Positions 20,822 to 27,945 of a DNA stretch of 64,000 nucleotides are shown piece after piece (within the stretch, counting starts at the first letter, position 1; every line of letters starts with the position of its first letter). A program made the position numbers and the translations under genes. The notes beneath the pieces are model-generated. The model was not told the DNA's origin. It was given only the letters and a program-made list of their open reading frames with translations, and did not search any database. The DNA is from Oncomelania hupensis (lineage: Eukaryota; Mollusca; Gastropoda; Littorinimorpha; Pomatiopsidae): assembly GCA_036898135.1 (NCBI GenBank), contig CM072527.1, positions 2,917,873 through 2,981,872 on the forward strand, read 5' to 3'.

Positions 20822-22099
20822 CCAGAGTAATATTATTATAAACAAAGACCACAGATGCTCAGACGCCCAAACCACAACTTTAGAAGCAGTATTAAATATC
20901 CATGAAAATACAGAACCTAATATTCCTGGAAGTGCGTCTACAAGTTTGTCACCTAAGCGTTTCAATAAGTTAGCTATGCTTTGTAACGTCTTTTTAATCC
21001 AGTCTTTAACCGGACTACCGCCAGGTCCACCAGGTACGCCAGGTCCGCCAGGTCCGCCACCAATGCCTACGGTTCTAGTCAGTGCTAAGACCAGTGTGCT
21101 TATTGTCATCCCAACAGCTGTAAGAATGCTAAATATTGTAACACCTTGCTCTCTGAACAGTGTTTGAATTCTTTCTGCAAGTGTAGTGTCTTCGTGTAAA
21201 ATTTTATGCACCGTTTCTTTTATTCTAGCGAAATTAGTTATTAATTTTTCTCTGTTTATGGATAAGGCTTCTAGCCTTGCCGCGCGTTCTGTGTAAAGGT
21301 CTGCGAGCCTTTTTTGAATAATCTTTTTTACCTCAATGCTTAAGTTCGCGTCATCAGCTTCTGCTAGTTTATTTTTTTGTTTTTCTATATGTTTGTCGAG
21401 CTCACCGAGCTTGGCTAAATTCATCATTGTCTCCCCTCTCACAGATTGTAAAGCTTTATCTAAGCCTTGAAGTTCACGCAGTGGCAATAATGGCGTGTCA
21501 TTGATAGTTTCCATAACCTGATCAATATTGGTGTCCTCATTTGTTTGCAAGGTTTTTAAGGTTGTTAATTCTGTATTGACTTTTAATGCAGAACTAGTTA
21601 AGGCAGTTAAGTCTTGTAGTTCTATTTCTGAACTTAACGATGCATCTATTCGTTGAAGTGAAGCTACTGCTTGGCGATGCAACGCTGGCACTCTATTATC
21701 GGAAAGCCCCAATGATCGTATTACAGTCACTGGGAGTTTAGTTTTCAAAGTAGACCATGCATAAAATTTATCAGGATTCTTTAACATAGTTAACTGTACT
21801 CTAACGTTTTTACCGGATACAATAGTGTTTATAAACAAGTGATTATTTTTGTCTAGTTCGAAGTCGCTGGGACTAACATAATCAGGTAACTCGCGCCCGA
21901 TGTAATTGTAAAATTTATTGATTTTTCTGGCTTTTTGGGTTTCAGTTACTTGACGTAATTCTTCTCCTATACTTAGCCTTGTTTGGCTCATGTCGTCTCC
22001 TACCATAGAAAGAAGTCTGCTGGTTGTGTCAACGTCGAGGTCTTCATTAGGCTCATTTGGTTTAAACACTTCATCAAGAGCTTCACCACCTGTTGCCAT
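20795..22099 (-). CDS. Polinton coiled-coil/membrane protein, 434 aa, unnamed
   Basis: Single open frame starting MATGGEALDEVF at 22099 in an ATTTAAAAATG context. The N-terminal half is charged. Residues about 215-300 are strongly helical with heptad-like spacing (GELDKHIEKQKNKLAEADDA, KRLADLYTERAARLEALS). Then FREQGVTIFSILTAVGMTIS leads into hydrophobic residues, a collagen-like GGGPGGPGVPGGPGGSP hinge, an amphipathic stretch (IKKTLQSIANLLKRLGDKLV) and a hydrophobic, Trp-rich end (LPGILGSVFSWIF, HLWSLFIIILLWLL). I recall this 'EQGVTI...GG-rich...LPGIxGSxxSW' architecture in uncharacterised invertebrate proteins. The layout suggests membrane insertion or remodelling, which is inference. It diverges from the capsid gene with a 32-bp gap. 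Confidence 0.85.
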   Translation of the reverse strand: MATGGEALDEVFKPNEPNEDLDVDTTSRLLSMVGDDMSQTRLSIGEELRQVTETQKARKINKFYNYIGRELPDYVSPSDFELDKNNHLFINTIVSGKNVRVQLTMLKNPDKFYAWSTLKTKLPVTVIRSLGLSDNRVPALHRQAVASLQRIDASLSSEIELQDLTALTSSALKVNTELTTLKTLQTNEDTNIDQVMETINDTPLLPLRELQGLDKALQSVRGETMMNLAKLGELDKHIEKQKNKLAEADDANLSIEVKKIIQKRLADLYTERAARLEALSINREKLITNFARIKETVHKILHEDTTLAERIQTLFREQGVTIFSILTAVGMTISTLVLALTRTVGIGGGPGGPGVPGGPGGSPVKDWIKKTLQSIANLLKRLGDKLVDALPGILGSVFSWIFNTASKVVVWASEHLWSLFIIILLWLLKIVNPN

Positions 22100-22131
22100 T
22101 TTTAAATATAATTTTTTTTATCACATTAAAA
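22100..22131. promoter_or_regulatory. 32-bp A/T-rich divergent start region before the capsid gene
   Basis: Separates the start at 22099 (-) from the major capsid start at 22132 (+). It is A/T except for TCAC. Both flanking start codons carry TTAAAAATG-like context. A candidate bidirectional late-type promoter (inference). Confidence 0.55.
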
Positions 22132-23409
22132 ATGCAAAGCTACGGAAACTTGTTAGACCCTACACGTCGATTGAGGACGCCTTTAGGCATCAAAGGTGAG
22201 AAAAGCACAATAATTATTACAAACAATCCAAGCAGCATAGAGCCTAATCAGCTACTAACCATAAGATTTCCAAATTTAGGTCCTGATGATGTAATAGTTC
22301 CAGGCAGTCCTAAACTAGGATTTAAAATTAGTCTGAATTCTGACGACGATCCTAACAGAACCATAGTCAACAATCTAGGCAGAGCTATAATTAAAAGAAT
22401 GGTTATTAAACTTGATGGGCGAGAAATCCAAAGTATCGATGACGCCGGTGTTTTGTTTTGTTACACAGATCTGTGGCTGAGTAAATATGAAAGGGAAGAT
22501 TTGGTTGGTCAGGGGATTCAAGCCGCCAATGTGGCGAAACTTCGAATCAAAGCTGGCGATGCTGTCGTTTCTAACAAAGGTGAAAATGCATTAGCTGCTG
22601 TATACAAAAACAGGTTTTATTTTCCACTCGATTTTGAACTGCTACACAGTCATCTGCCATTTCATCAAGGTTCATTTAACGATAGGCTGTCTTACGAAAT
22701 TATTTTCAATGATTATTCTCAAGTAGTAATTAGCTCTGACAATGATGCTAGGTATACAATTACAGACATCACGCTTGAATACGAAGTGGTCACTCACTCT
22801 GAACTCAGTAGGATGATCAGGGGCCAATATGACAAACTAGCAATTTATTATGATAGGATCGTTCGCTACAGACAATTTAATAAAGATTTATTAGATGCAC
22901 TCTGGACCATCAACATAAATTCACCTGCTCGAAGTTTTAAAGGTGTACTGTTGTTGTTTGTGAAAGAATCTAATTACAATCGTGACAGCGAGAATTTTAT
23001 CAACCCTAATATTTCAAAAGCGTCTGTTGTGATTGAAGGTAAACCTAATCAATTATTCGCGAATGGAATGATGGGGTTTCAACAGTTTGATGAGATTAGA
23101 AAAATCTTGGGTGGAGGTAGATTACGGACTGACACTGTGGATTTGATTTCTAAGGATCTTCATTTGCATGACACACGACTGCAAGATTATCTGGTGAATA
23201 AATTTGCGTTGTGGTTAGACTTTCGAACCATACCCACCAATGAACTTCATGGATCTGGAAGAAGAATTGAAAACGGAACAGATGGTATAACAATTGAATT
23301 GCATAGGGAAGCAAGTGCTAGGTCAGAATCAGTTACAGTATACATGTATATAATTATGGATGCTCAGCTAAACATTGAAAATGGAAGATTAAAAGATTTA
23401 GTATATTAA
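22132..23409 (+). CDS. MCP: Polinton major capsid protein (double jelly-roll), 425 aa
   Basis: The start chosen is MQSYGNLLDP at 22132, preceded by CATTAAAA as in the element's other genes; a longer in-frame start at 22093 would extend into the divergent gene's leader. The protein has features I associate with Polinton/virophage-type double-jelly-roll capsid proteins: strand-rich NPSSIEPNQLLTIRFPNLG, NLGRAIIKRMVIKLDGREIQ, CYTDLWLSKYERED, FYFPLDFELLHSHLPFHQG, YEIIFNDYSQVV, and a C-terminal strand EASARSESVTVYMYIIMDA. About 425 residues fits the expected two-domain length. No frameshifts or stops. It is followed after 2 bp by the packaging ATPase, a typical morphogenesis pair. In this family the protein forms the trimeric capsomers of an icosahedral particle. 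Fold assignment is from family knowledge, not a structure prediction. Confidence 0.88.
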   Translation: MQSYGNLLDPTRRLRTPLGIKGEKSTIIITNNPSSIEPNQLLTIRFPNLGPDDVIVPGSPKLGFKISLNSDDDPNRTIVNNLGRAIIKRMVIKLDGREIQSIDDAGVLFCYTDLWLSKYEREDLVGQGIQAANVAKLRIKAGDAVVSNKGENALAAVYKNRFYFPLDFELLHSHLPFHQGSFNDRLSYEIIFNDYSQVVISSDNDARYTITDITLEYEVVTHSELSRMIRGQYDKLAIYYDRIVRYRQFNKDLLDALWTININSPARSFKGVLLLFVKESNYNRDSENFINPNISKASVVIEGKPNQLFANGMMGFQQFDEIRKILGGGRLRTDTVDLISKDLHLHDTRLQDYLVNKFALWLDFRTIPTNELHGSGRRIENGTDGITIELHREASARSESVTVYMYIIMDAQLNIENGRLKDLVY

Positions 23410-23411
23410 AA

Positions 23412-24023
23412 ATGACCTCTTTGTTACCTCGTGATCCTCATTGCGGAATGATCGTTGGCATGACGTCATGCGGAAAGACCGTCTTTGTTCTGGATTTGTT
23501 AGAAAAATATTACGCAGGCCACTTTGATTATATAGTAATTTTTTGCCCAACTATTCAATATAATAAAACCTACTTAGATCGTAAGTATGTCTGGACAGAT
23601 GAAAATATCTTTGTTGTAAATACCAATGGCAAGCTCAATGAGTATTTAACGTATTTTTATAACCTGTTTGAGAATGAGGGTAATACGTTATTCTTAATCG
23701 ATGATTGCAGTGCAGAAAAAGATATTGTATTAAAACGGAACATATTGAGCAAGCTGGCTTTCAGTGGACGCCATGTGAAAATTAGTGTCTGGTTAATCAC
23801 GCAGAAATTTAATTCGATATTAAAGGATTTTAGAGAACAAGTAAAATTCGTGTGCCTGTTTTATTGCAAAGACCGTGACAGCTTTGATAACTGTTTAAAA
23901 GAAAATGACGTAATTGAATCAAAAGAAGAAAGAACTAAATTAAAAGAACAGCTAAAAAAAGGCAAGCACTTAAAATTATTATTAAAAACTGACCAACCAA
24001 CTGGCTATGAAATACTTATGTAA
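23412..24023 (+). CDS. Polinton genome-packaging ATPase (A32/FtsK-HerA type), 203 aa
   Basis: Walker A GMTSCGKT at residues 16-23 and Walker B TLFLIDD near residues 92-98 are clear, followed by KLAFSGRHVKISVWLITQKF, where the glutamine after WLIT matches the sensor region of A32-like packaging ATPases. Length about 200 residues is normal for the family. The start follows TATTAAAA and lies 2 bp after the capsid stop, so the two may share a transcript. The frame is intact. It would drive DNA into the preformed capsid (family knowledge). The stop codon lies inside a 79-bp tandem repeat. Confidence 0.92.
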   Translation: MTSLLPRDPHCGMIVGMTSCGKTVFVLDLLEKYYAGHFDYIVIFCPTIQYNKTYLDRKYVWTDENIFVVNTNGKLNEYLTYFYNLFENEGNTLFLIDDCSAEKDIVLKRNILSKLAFSGRHVKISVWLITQKFNSILKDFREQVKFVCLFYCKDRDSFDNCLKENDVIESKEERTKLKEQLKKGKHLKLLLKTDQPTGYEILM

Positions 24024-24177
24024 GTAAGTAAGTTCTTTTATAATTTAATTATTGTAAGTTATAAGTTTTTTTTAAAAGTCGACTTAATTAAGTTAGATGT
24101 AAGTAAGTAAGTTCTTTTATAATTTAATTATTGTAAGTTATAAGTTTTTTTAAAAGTCGACTTAATTAAGTTAGATG
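24019..24177. repeat. 79-bp tandem duplication at the ATPase 3' end
   Basis: Two near-identical copies (24019-24097 and 24098-24175; one T fewer in the second), each with TGTAAGTAAGTAAGTTCTTTT, ATTATTGTAAGTTATAAG and AAGTCGACTTAATTAAGTTAGA. A third copy starts and stops after about 10 bp. The units contain GTCGAC and TTAATTAA palindromes. The first copy includes the ATPase stop codon. The role is unknown; it could contain a 3'-end signal for the convergent genes. Confidence 0.9.
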
Positions 24178-24228
24178 TAAGTCACTAAGTCAAAAAAAAA
24201 GGTTGAAGGTAAGTAATAGTTGTGATGA

Positions 24229-24816
24229 TTATAGTTCATTTATCTTAATGGCTCTGTGTCTGGTGGAACAATCTGAAGTTCTTTTTTTACAAAGTTTCTT
24301 ATAACAAAACTTTAAATAGTATTTTAAAACAACTTTAAACTGAATAAATTGAATTAAAAAAACAAAAAAAAACAAACTAACCCTAACTTTAATATGAAAA
24401 GCCATCACATTGCAAAGACAATAACAATCATACTCACAGTCATGATCACATTCGCAGTCGGGTCCACAATCACAAACAGTTTGTTTGACTACATGAGGAT
24501 TTAGTTTGCGAACTTGTTTAATAAAATGTAACCAAAAATATTTAAAGTAATATGATTTTGGGTACAAGTCACTTTTGTTGTATTCTTCTTTTGTAAGTTT
24601 ATAAAAGACTATTGAGAAGTCACTTTTGCATTTAACTTTGTAATCTTCATTTATTTCATATTGTCCAGTGAAGGGGTCAGAAAAATCATTATAAATATCT
24701 GGATCATATAGTCTGCATTCGAAAAAGATTTTCCAGCGTTCATCTTCTAACATATGAAAGTGGGGAGAATTAAAGAGCATTTCTATTTCCTTACAGAACC
24801 TTTCTGTGTCCGTCAT
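24229..24816 (-). CDS. Polinton cysteine-rich protein, 195 aa, unrecognised
   Basis: Open frame from MTDTERFCKEIEML in a GACTAAAAATG context, so it probably is or was a gene. Residues 1-110 look globular and aromatic-rich. Then comes a striking CDCGPDCECDHDCEYDCYCL run (about residues 115-134) with Cys every two to four residues and many Asp, followed by a hydrophobic helix (VSLFFFVFLIQFIQFKVV). The final ~20 residues are encoded by a frame-shifted ~52-bp duplicate of the integrase gene's 3' end (24240-24300 against about 24848-24905), so the C-terminus is recent and not ancestral. It lies 20 bp downstream of the integrase. No family recognised; metal binding is a guess from composition. Confidence 0.6.
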   Translation of the reverse strand: MTDTERFCKEIEMLFNSPHFHMLEDERWKIFFECRLYDPDIYNDFSDPFTGQYEINEDYKVKCKSDFSIVFYKLTKEEYNKSDLYPKSYYFKYFWLHFIKQVRKLNPHVVKQTVCDCGPDCECDHDCEYDCYCLCNVMAFHIKVRVSLFFFVFLIQFIQFKVVLKYYLKFCYKKLCKKRTSDCSTRHRAIKINEL

Positions 24817-24836
24817 TTTTAGTCTTTTTTATTTTC

Positions 24837-25811
24837 TTAATTAGGAAATCTTAATGGTTTTGTGTCTGGTGGAACAATCTGAAGTTCTTCTTTTACAAAA
24901 TTTCTTTGTGGTGTTCTACCATCGCTTCTCGGTCTTAAATAATATACGGGCGGATCAGTAGATAATGCTCTGTCAACTTCATAAACGCTTAATGACCAAA
25001 TTGGGTCGGTAGCTCGTCTTCTAGTGTCATTAGCAACTTCTCCAGGCTGATAAAGGTATCTAACAGTTTTGTTCATCAAAGTTAGATCCGGCTGACCAGG
25101 CTTTGAAACGGCAACAACAATCTGTTTCTTTTTAATAGCCTCAACTGGTTTTAATCCTGTAACTTTGGTTGGTTCTGAATTCATTTCCCTTAAAACTCGA
25201 GGCAGCCTAACAACCCATTCTGTATTAGTGGTTTCAGTAAAGAGTTCCTTTGAATACTGATAAGTAAATAACCTTTCTGCCAGTTGCCGATTAAAGTTTT
25301 CTACAATACCTTGTGATCTGTGCAATCCAACAACTCCTCTTCTAACAGTTACATTATGTTTTAACAAAAGCTGGTTAACAGCTCCTTTGAATTCAGACCC
25401 TTCATCGCATTGAATAAGTCTAGGGAACCTTAGAGGCCCTCTTGAATAAATGGCATTTAAGGCTTGAGCGACCTCAGCTGAATTTTTAGTCCTAAGAGCA
25501 TGAGCGTCCTTAAACCGGGTAGCTATATCAATAACAGTAAGGGCATACCTGTATTTCTTTCTATATATTTTGTCATGGGGAAGATATAACAAATCTATTT
25601 GGTGTGTGTCATTTGGTCTGGAGTTTTCAAATTTTGGTCTTATTATTTTCTTCGGGGGTGGAAGATAGATTTGCCATACAGCTTGCTTCGATAACCATTG
25701 TTTAACTGTGTTTGCTGACAAGCCAGTCTTTTCTACTAGTTTATTAACTGCCGTCATCCCTTTCCAATATCCGGATTGAGAATAATATAATCTAGACAAA
25801 CGCGAAGTCAT
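24837..25811 (-). CDS. INT: Polinton retroviral-type integrase, 324 aa
   Basis: Intact DDE integrase. An N-terminal helix-turn-helix-like segment (VEKTGLSANTVKQWLSKQAVW) precedes the catalytic core: the first Asp in HQIDLLYLP, the second in IQCDEGSEFKG, and Glu in GIVENFNRQLAERL about 35 residues later, as in the D,D-35-E family. The C-terminal region (VRYLYQPGEV ... DPIWSLSVYEVDR ... YYLRPRSDG) resembles the DNA-binding SH3-like domain of Polinton and Ty3-type integrases. It would insert the element and create the 6-bp target duplications seen here. The start is at 25811 (AATAAAATATG). It is 3 bp from the upstream minus-strand gene, so the two probably form one transcription unit. Confidence 0.95.
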   Translation of the reverse strand: MTSRLSRLYYSQSGYWKGMTAVNKLVEKTGLSANTVKQWLSKQAVWQIYLPPPKKIIRPKFENSRPNDTHQIDLLYLPHDKIYRKKYRYALTVIDIATRFKDAHALRTKNSAEVAQALNAIYSRGPLRFPRLIQCDEGSEFKGAVNQLLLKHNVTVRRGVVGLHRSQGIVENFNRQLAERLFTYQYSKELFTETTNTEWVVRLPRVLREMNSEPTKVTGLKPVEAIKKKQIVVAVSKPGQPDLTLMNKTVRYLYQPGEVANDTRRRATDPIWSLSVYEVDRALSTDPPVYYLRPRSDGRTPQRNFVKEELQIVPPDTKPLRFPN

Positions 25812-25814
25812 ATT

Positions 25815-26240
25815 TTATTTAGATTTATATTTTTGTTTAACGAGGTAATAAACTACTGTTATTCCAAACACAATTAAAATTAATTCTCCAGTCTCTGACA
25901 TTGTAGGTGCAATGTTAGGTGTGTAGTAATCGGATAACACTGGTTGCTTTAATGAAGGTAGTGTCGTGCCAGTTAATAAATAATATTGGTGCAAAGCTTC
26001 ATCAACGTCTTCGAATGTTTTATCAGCATGACCTTCTTCTTTCAATCTTGTATTAACAAAATCAAGCTGCATTAGTCTGTTTTTCTCGTATTCGGCCTGA
26101 TCTTGTTGTAATTTTTCCATTGCTAAGTTATGCCGTTTTGATTCTTCTTTACTGTCCAGTTTTGAAAACAAATAATTTGATCCTGAAAAGGCTAAGGCAT
26201 TTACAGCAGCAGAACCAAGCACCATTGCAGCACCAGCCAT
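25815..26240 (-). CDS. Polinton small protein with two hydrophobic ends, 141 aa
   Basis: Begins MAGAAMVLGSAAVNALAFSG, a weakly hydrophobic Ala/Gly-rich start. A charged coiled-coil-like middle follows (KRHNLAMEKLQQDQAEYEKN), and the protein ends with a clear transmembrane helix (ELILIVFGITVVYYLVKQKYK) and a short basic tail. The start at 26240 is in AATTAAAAAATG. Three bases before the integrase start, with the same direction. The Gly/Ala N-terminus and C-terminal anchor suggest a membrane or virion protein. No known family name. Confidence 0.75.
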   Translation of the reverse strand: MAGAAMVLGSAAVNALAFSGSNYLFSKLDSKEESKRHNLAMEKLQQDQAEYEKNRLMQLDFVNTRLKEEGHADKTFEDVDEALHQYYLLTGTTLPSLKQPVLSDYYTPNIAPTMSETGELILIVFGITVVYYLVKQKYKSK

Positions 26241-26276
26241 TTTTTAATTTAGTTTTTTATTTTATTTGTATTTAAA
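26241..26276. promoter_or_regulatory. 36-bp A/T-rich divergent start region
   Basis: Lies between starts at 26240 (-) and 26277 (+). A/T except for two G residues, with TTTAATTTAG and TTTATTTTATTT. The third such compact divergent spacer in the element. Confidence 0.5.
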
Positions 26277-26804
26277 ATGAATTGTGATGACTTGTTAATG
26301 CAAGAAGCTATTAATGTTACAGTTACAGGTGTTGACAATGAGAAAAGAGACAGGCTGGTTGCATTAGTAGCTTCCGGAAAGTCAAAGTATTATCTCGGTG
26401 TTGACTTAACACCTGAACAAGTGCAAAGACTGAGGCCAGAAGACATCATTATATTACATAATAAATATGATAAAGTTCTCGGCGCTTTAATGGTTAAAAG
26501 TTTAGGGCGTTCGATTGTGAAGTTATATACCAAAGCTGTGTCGACCTTTGTTACTTTAGATTGTGAGAATGATTTATTTGATGATTTGATTAAAGATCCA
26601 GTTATTGTTAATGGGATTAGTGAGGCATCAAGAAATTTGTATTATAAATTTGGAAGCTTGTTGACCCCATTTTCAGCCGGGCTAATTACTTTTCAACACA
26701 TAAATTTCTCTGCTATTAAAAATGGACTCTTCCAATCAGGAGATGGAAACGGAGACGGAGGTGAAGAATTCAGAGAATCAACAGAACCCAGTGACAGTCA
26801 CTAA
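26277..26804 (+). CDS. Polinton protein, 175 aa, unrecognised
   Basis: Open frame MNCDDLLMQEAINVTVTGVD with the start after TATTTAAA. Predicted mixed alpha/beta: a KSKYYLGVDLTPEQVQRLRP segment, then ALMVKSLGRSIVKLYTKAVS, then FGSLLTPFSAGLITF. The tail (residues ~155-175, SGDGNGDGGEEFRESTEPSD) is translated from DNA that also encodes the first 27 codons of the next gene in another frame. An 83-bp overlap like this is unusual in the element, so the tail may be a consequence of the overlap. No function assigned. Confidence 0.7.
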   Translation: MNCDDLLMQEAINVTVTGVDNEKRDRLVALVASGKSKYYLGVDLTPEQVQRLRPEDIIILHNKYDKVLGALMVKSLGRSIVKLYTKAVSTFVTLDCENDLFDDLIKDPVIVNGISEASRNLYYKFGSLLTPFSAGLITFQHINFSAIKNGLFQSGDGNGDGGEEFRESTEPSDSH

Positions 26805-27168
26805 ACAAAAGAGCCCAGGAAGAATTGCAGCTGGAAAGAAGTTAGCAGAATTTAACAAGTTACATAGATGGAACAGACAAACAAAAGCAAACATATTAGG
26901 GAAAAAGGAATCACCAAAAGAAGAAACAATAACGCAACGAACATTAACAACAAATAAAGAAGAACCAATACAACCAATACAACCAGTACAATCTTCAAAT
27001 AACATATATTATTTATGTATAGCCGGTGTAGTGGGTGCAAGTGGGTACATAATTTATAAATACCGCCAAGGAAAAAATAAACAGAAACCCCCAAAACCAC
27101 TTGTAGAAAAAGAAATTGAATCATCTCCATCATTGAAGCCATCATTAGATGTGTTTTCAATGCAGTAA
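26722..27168 (+). CDS. Polinton single-pass membrane protein, 148 aa
   Basis: Starts MDSSNQEMETETEVKN in the context CTATTAAAAATG; this shared start context is the main reason to accept the gene despite its 83-bp overlap with the preceding one. A hydrophilic N-terminal ~95 residues (KSPGRIAAGKKLAEFNKLHR, IQPIQPVQ repeats) is followed by one membrane helix (IYYLCIAGVVGASGYIIY) and a basic, proline-containing tail. A SPGRxAAGKKLAEFNK-like motif recurs, as I recall, in small Polinton and invertebrate virus-like proteins; unverified. Function unknown. Confidence 0.72.
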   Translation: MDSSNQEMETETEVKNSENQQNPVTVTKQKSPGRIAAGKKLAEFNKLHRWNRQTKANILGKKESPKEETITQRTLTTNKEEPIQPIQPVQSSNNIYYLCIAGVVGASGYIIYKYRQGKNKQKPPKPLVEKEIESSPSLKPSLDVFSMQ

Positions 27169-27202
27169 TAATTTATTATTATTTTTTTATTATATATAAA
27201 AA

Positions 27203-27439
27203 ATGAGTGTACCATATGAACAAACAATTGTTAATCTTGGATACCATAGTGTTGTCTTAGTGGGCTTAAATACAGCTTATGCTATGATTGCAAAATCTCT
27301 TTTAAAAATGAAACCCATTGAATTAGGAAAAATGGATCTTTCAGATGCTGGTAAACTGGTTGGTATCTTTTCATTATCGTTATTTACTCGGGACTATCTT
27401 GTTAAACAAAAGATCATTCCAGCAGATATTAATGTGTAA
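27203..27439 (+). CDS. Polinton small hydrophobic protein, 78 aa
   Basis: MSVPYEQTIVNLGYHSVVLV with the start in ATATAAAAAATG, 34 bp after the previous gene. Two hydrophobic segments (residues ~13-30 and ~50-62) and a KLVGIFSLSLFTRDYLVKQK end that resembles the 'xxYLVKQK' anchor tail of the 141-aa protein at 25815. Last gene before the right TIR. Confidence 0.7.
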   Translation: MSVPYEQTIVNLGYHSVVLVGLNTAYAMIAKSLLKMKPIELGKMDLSDAGKLVGIFSLSLFTRDYLVKQKIIPADINV

Positions 27440-27485
27440 TGTTATACAACCATAATGTAGAAGGGTTGTAATTTTTTTTGTTTTA

Positions 27486-27625
27486 ACCAAAGACGCAAGA
27501 TATACGAATATATATTATATTTAGCAAATGCCGGATTTTTTTAAAATGCCCATAAAACAGCCCTATATTGTAATAAAATAGCGTTAGGAAAACAAAGGGG
27601 CTTTACGCCCATATTTGCTATCTCT
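27486..27625 (-). repeat. Polinton right terminal inverted repeat
   Basis: Inverse of 11475-11643: ACCAAAGACGCAAGATATAC at the inner edge, CATAAAACAGCC in the middle and TTTGCTATCTCT at the outer end, followed directly by the GGATAA duplication (27626-27631). About 30 bp shorter than the left copy because of small indels. Confidence 0.9.
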
Positions 27626-27825
27626 GGATAAGTATAAAAACGGTGGAGGAAGTACATGCTCAGTGAAAGAATGCAAAAAACAATCGTAGAGGCCTGTATT
27701 TGTGGCGACTTCGGAGGTGCGTCGATCATCGACAGAAAGTGAAACAGGACCTGAAAACTCTTGTAGTTTTCCATAGCTTCGCCGTCGCCACCTTCACAAA
27801 ACACGAAGTAACTGACTATGTTAGG

Positions 27826-27945
27826 CTAGCGTTGTGGCCAAGTGGGCTAAGGCGGGACTAACTTGCCTTGTCCACAAGCCAGAAACCAATGGCGCCTGAC
27901 AGGTGTGGTGGGTTCGAGCCAGCATCTGGGCGTTATGTTTTTCCG
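27826..27945 (+). repeat. tRNA-derived SINE head, copy 1
   Basis: GTTGTGGCCAAGTGGGCTAAGG holds an RNA polymerase III A box and GTGGGTTCGAGCCAGCATC a B box, at tRNA spacing with a Leu/Ser-like long variable region between them. Downstream GGGCGTTATGTTTTTCCG continues the SINE. The reverse copy at 47640-47870 shares GGCGGGACTAACTTGCCTTG and CCAGAAACCAATGGCGCCTG. It is a SINE, not a functional tRNA, because the acceptor stem does not pair. Confidence 0.75.

Larger units (their letters stand above)
11475..27625 (+). mobile_element. Polinton/Maverick element, 16,151 bp, full length
   Basis: Termini AGAGATAGCA...TGCTATCTCT, inverted repeats at both ends (11475-11643 and 27486-27625) and an exact 6-bp target duplication define the element. 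It encodes the Polinton hallmark set: family B DNA polymerase (+), retroviral-like integrase (-), A32-like packaging ATPase (+) and double-jelly-roll major capsid protein (+), with about ten accessory or structural proteins on both strands. Polymerase, a minor structural protein (18904-19543) and the 19566-20821 gene are disrupted; capsid, ATPase and integrase frames are open. In this family the integrase inserts the element and the protein-primed polymerase replicates it; the capsid genes imply a virion stage (family knowledge). It is probably immobile now unless helped in trans. Confidence 0.95.

Noticed and set aside
20799..21167. Plus-strand frame rich in PGPPG
   Set aside because: Antisense of the glycine-proline hinge of the 434-aa minus-strand protein; it lacks the start context seen on the element's genes.
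26778..27160. Two minus-strand frames with Val/Leu-rich sequence
   Set aside because: Antisense to the 148-aa membrane protein; they lack the shared start context.
27831..27945. Functional tRNA gene
   Set aside because: A and B boxes are present but the acceptor stem does not pair, and a second dispersed copy shows a SINE body.
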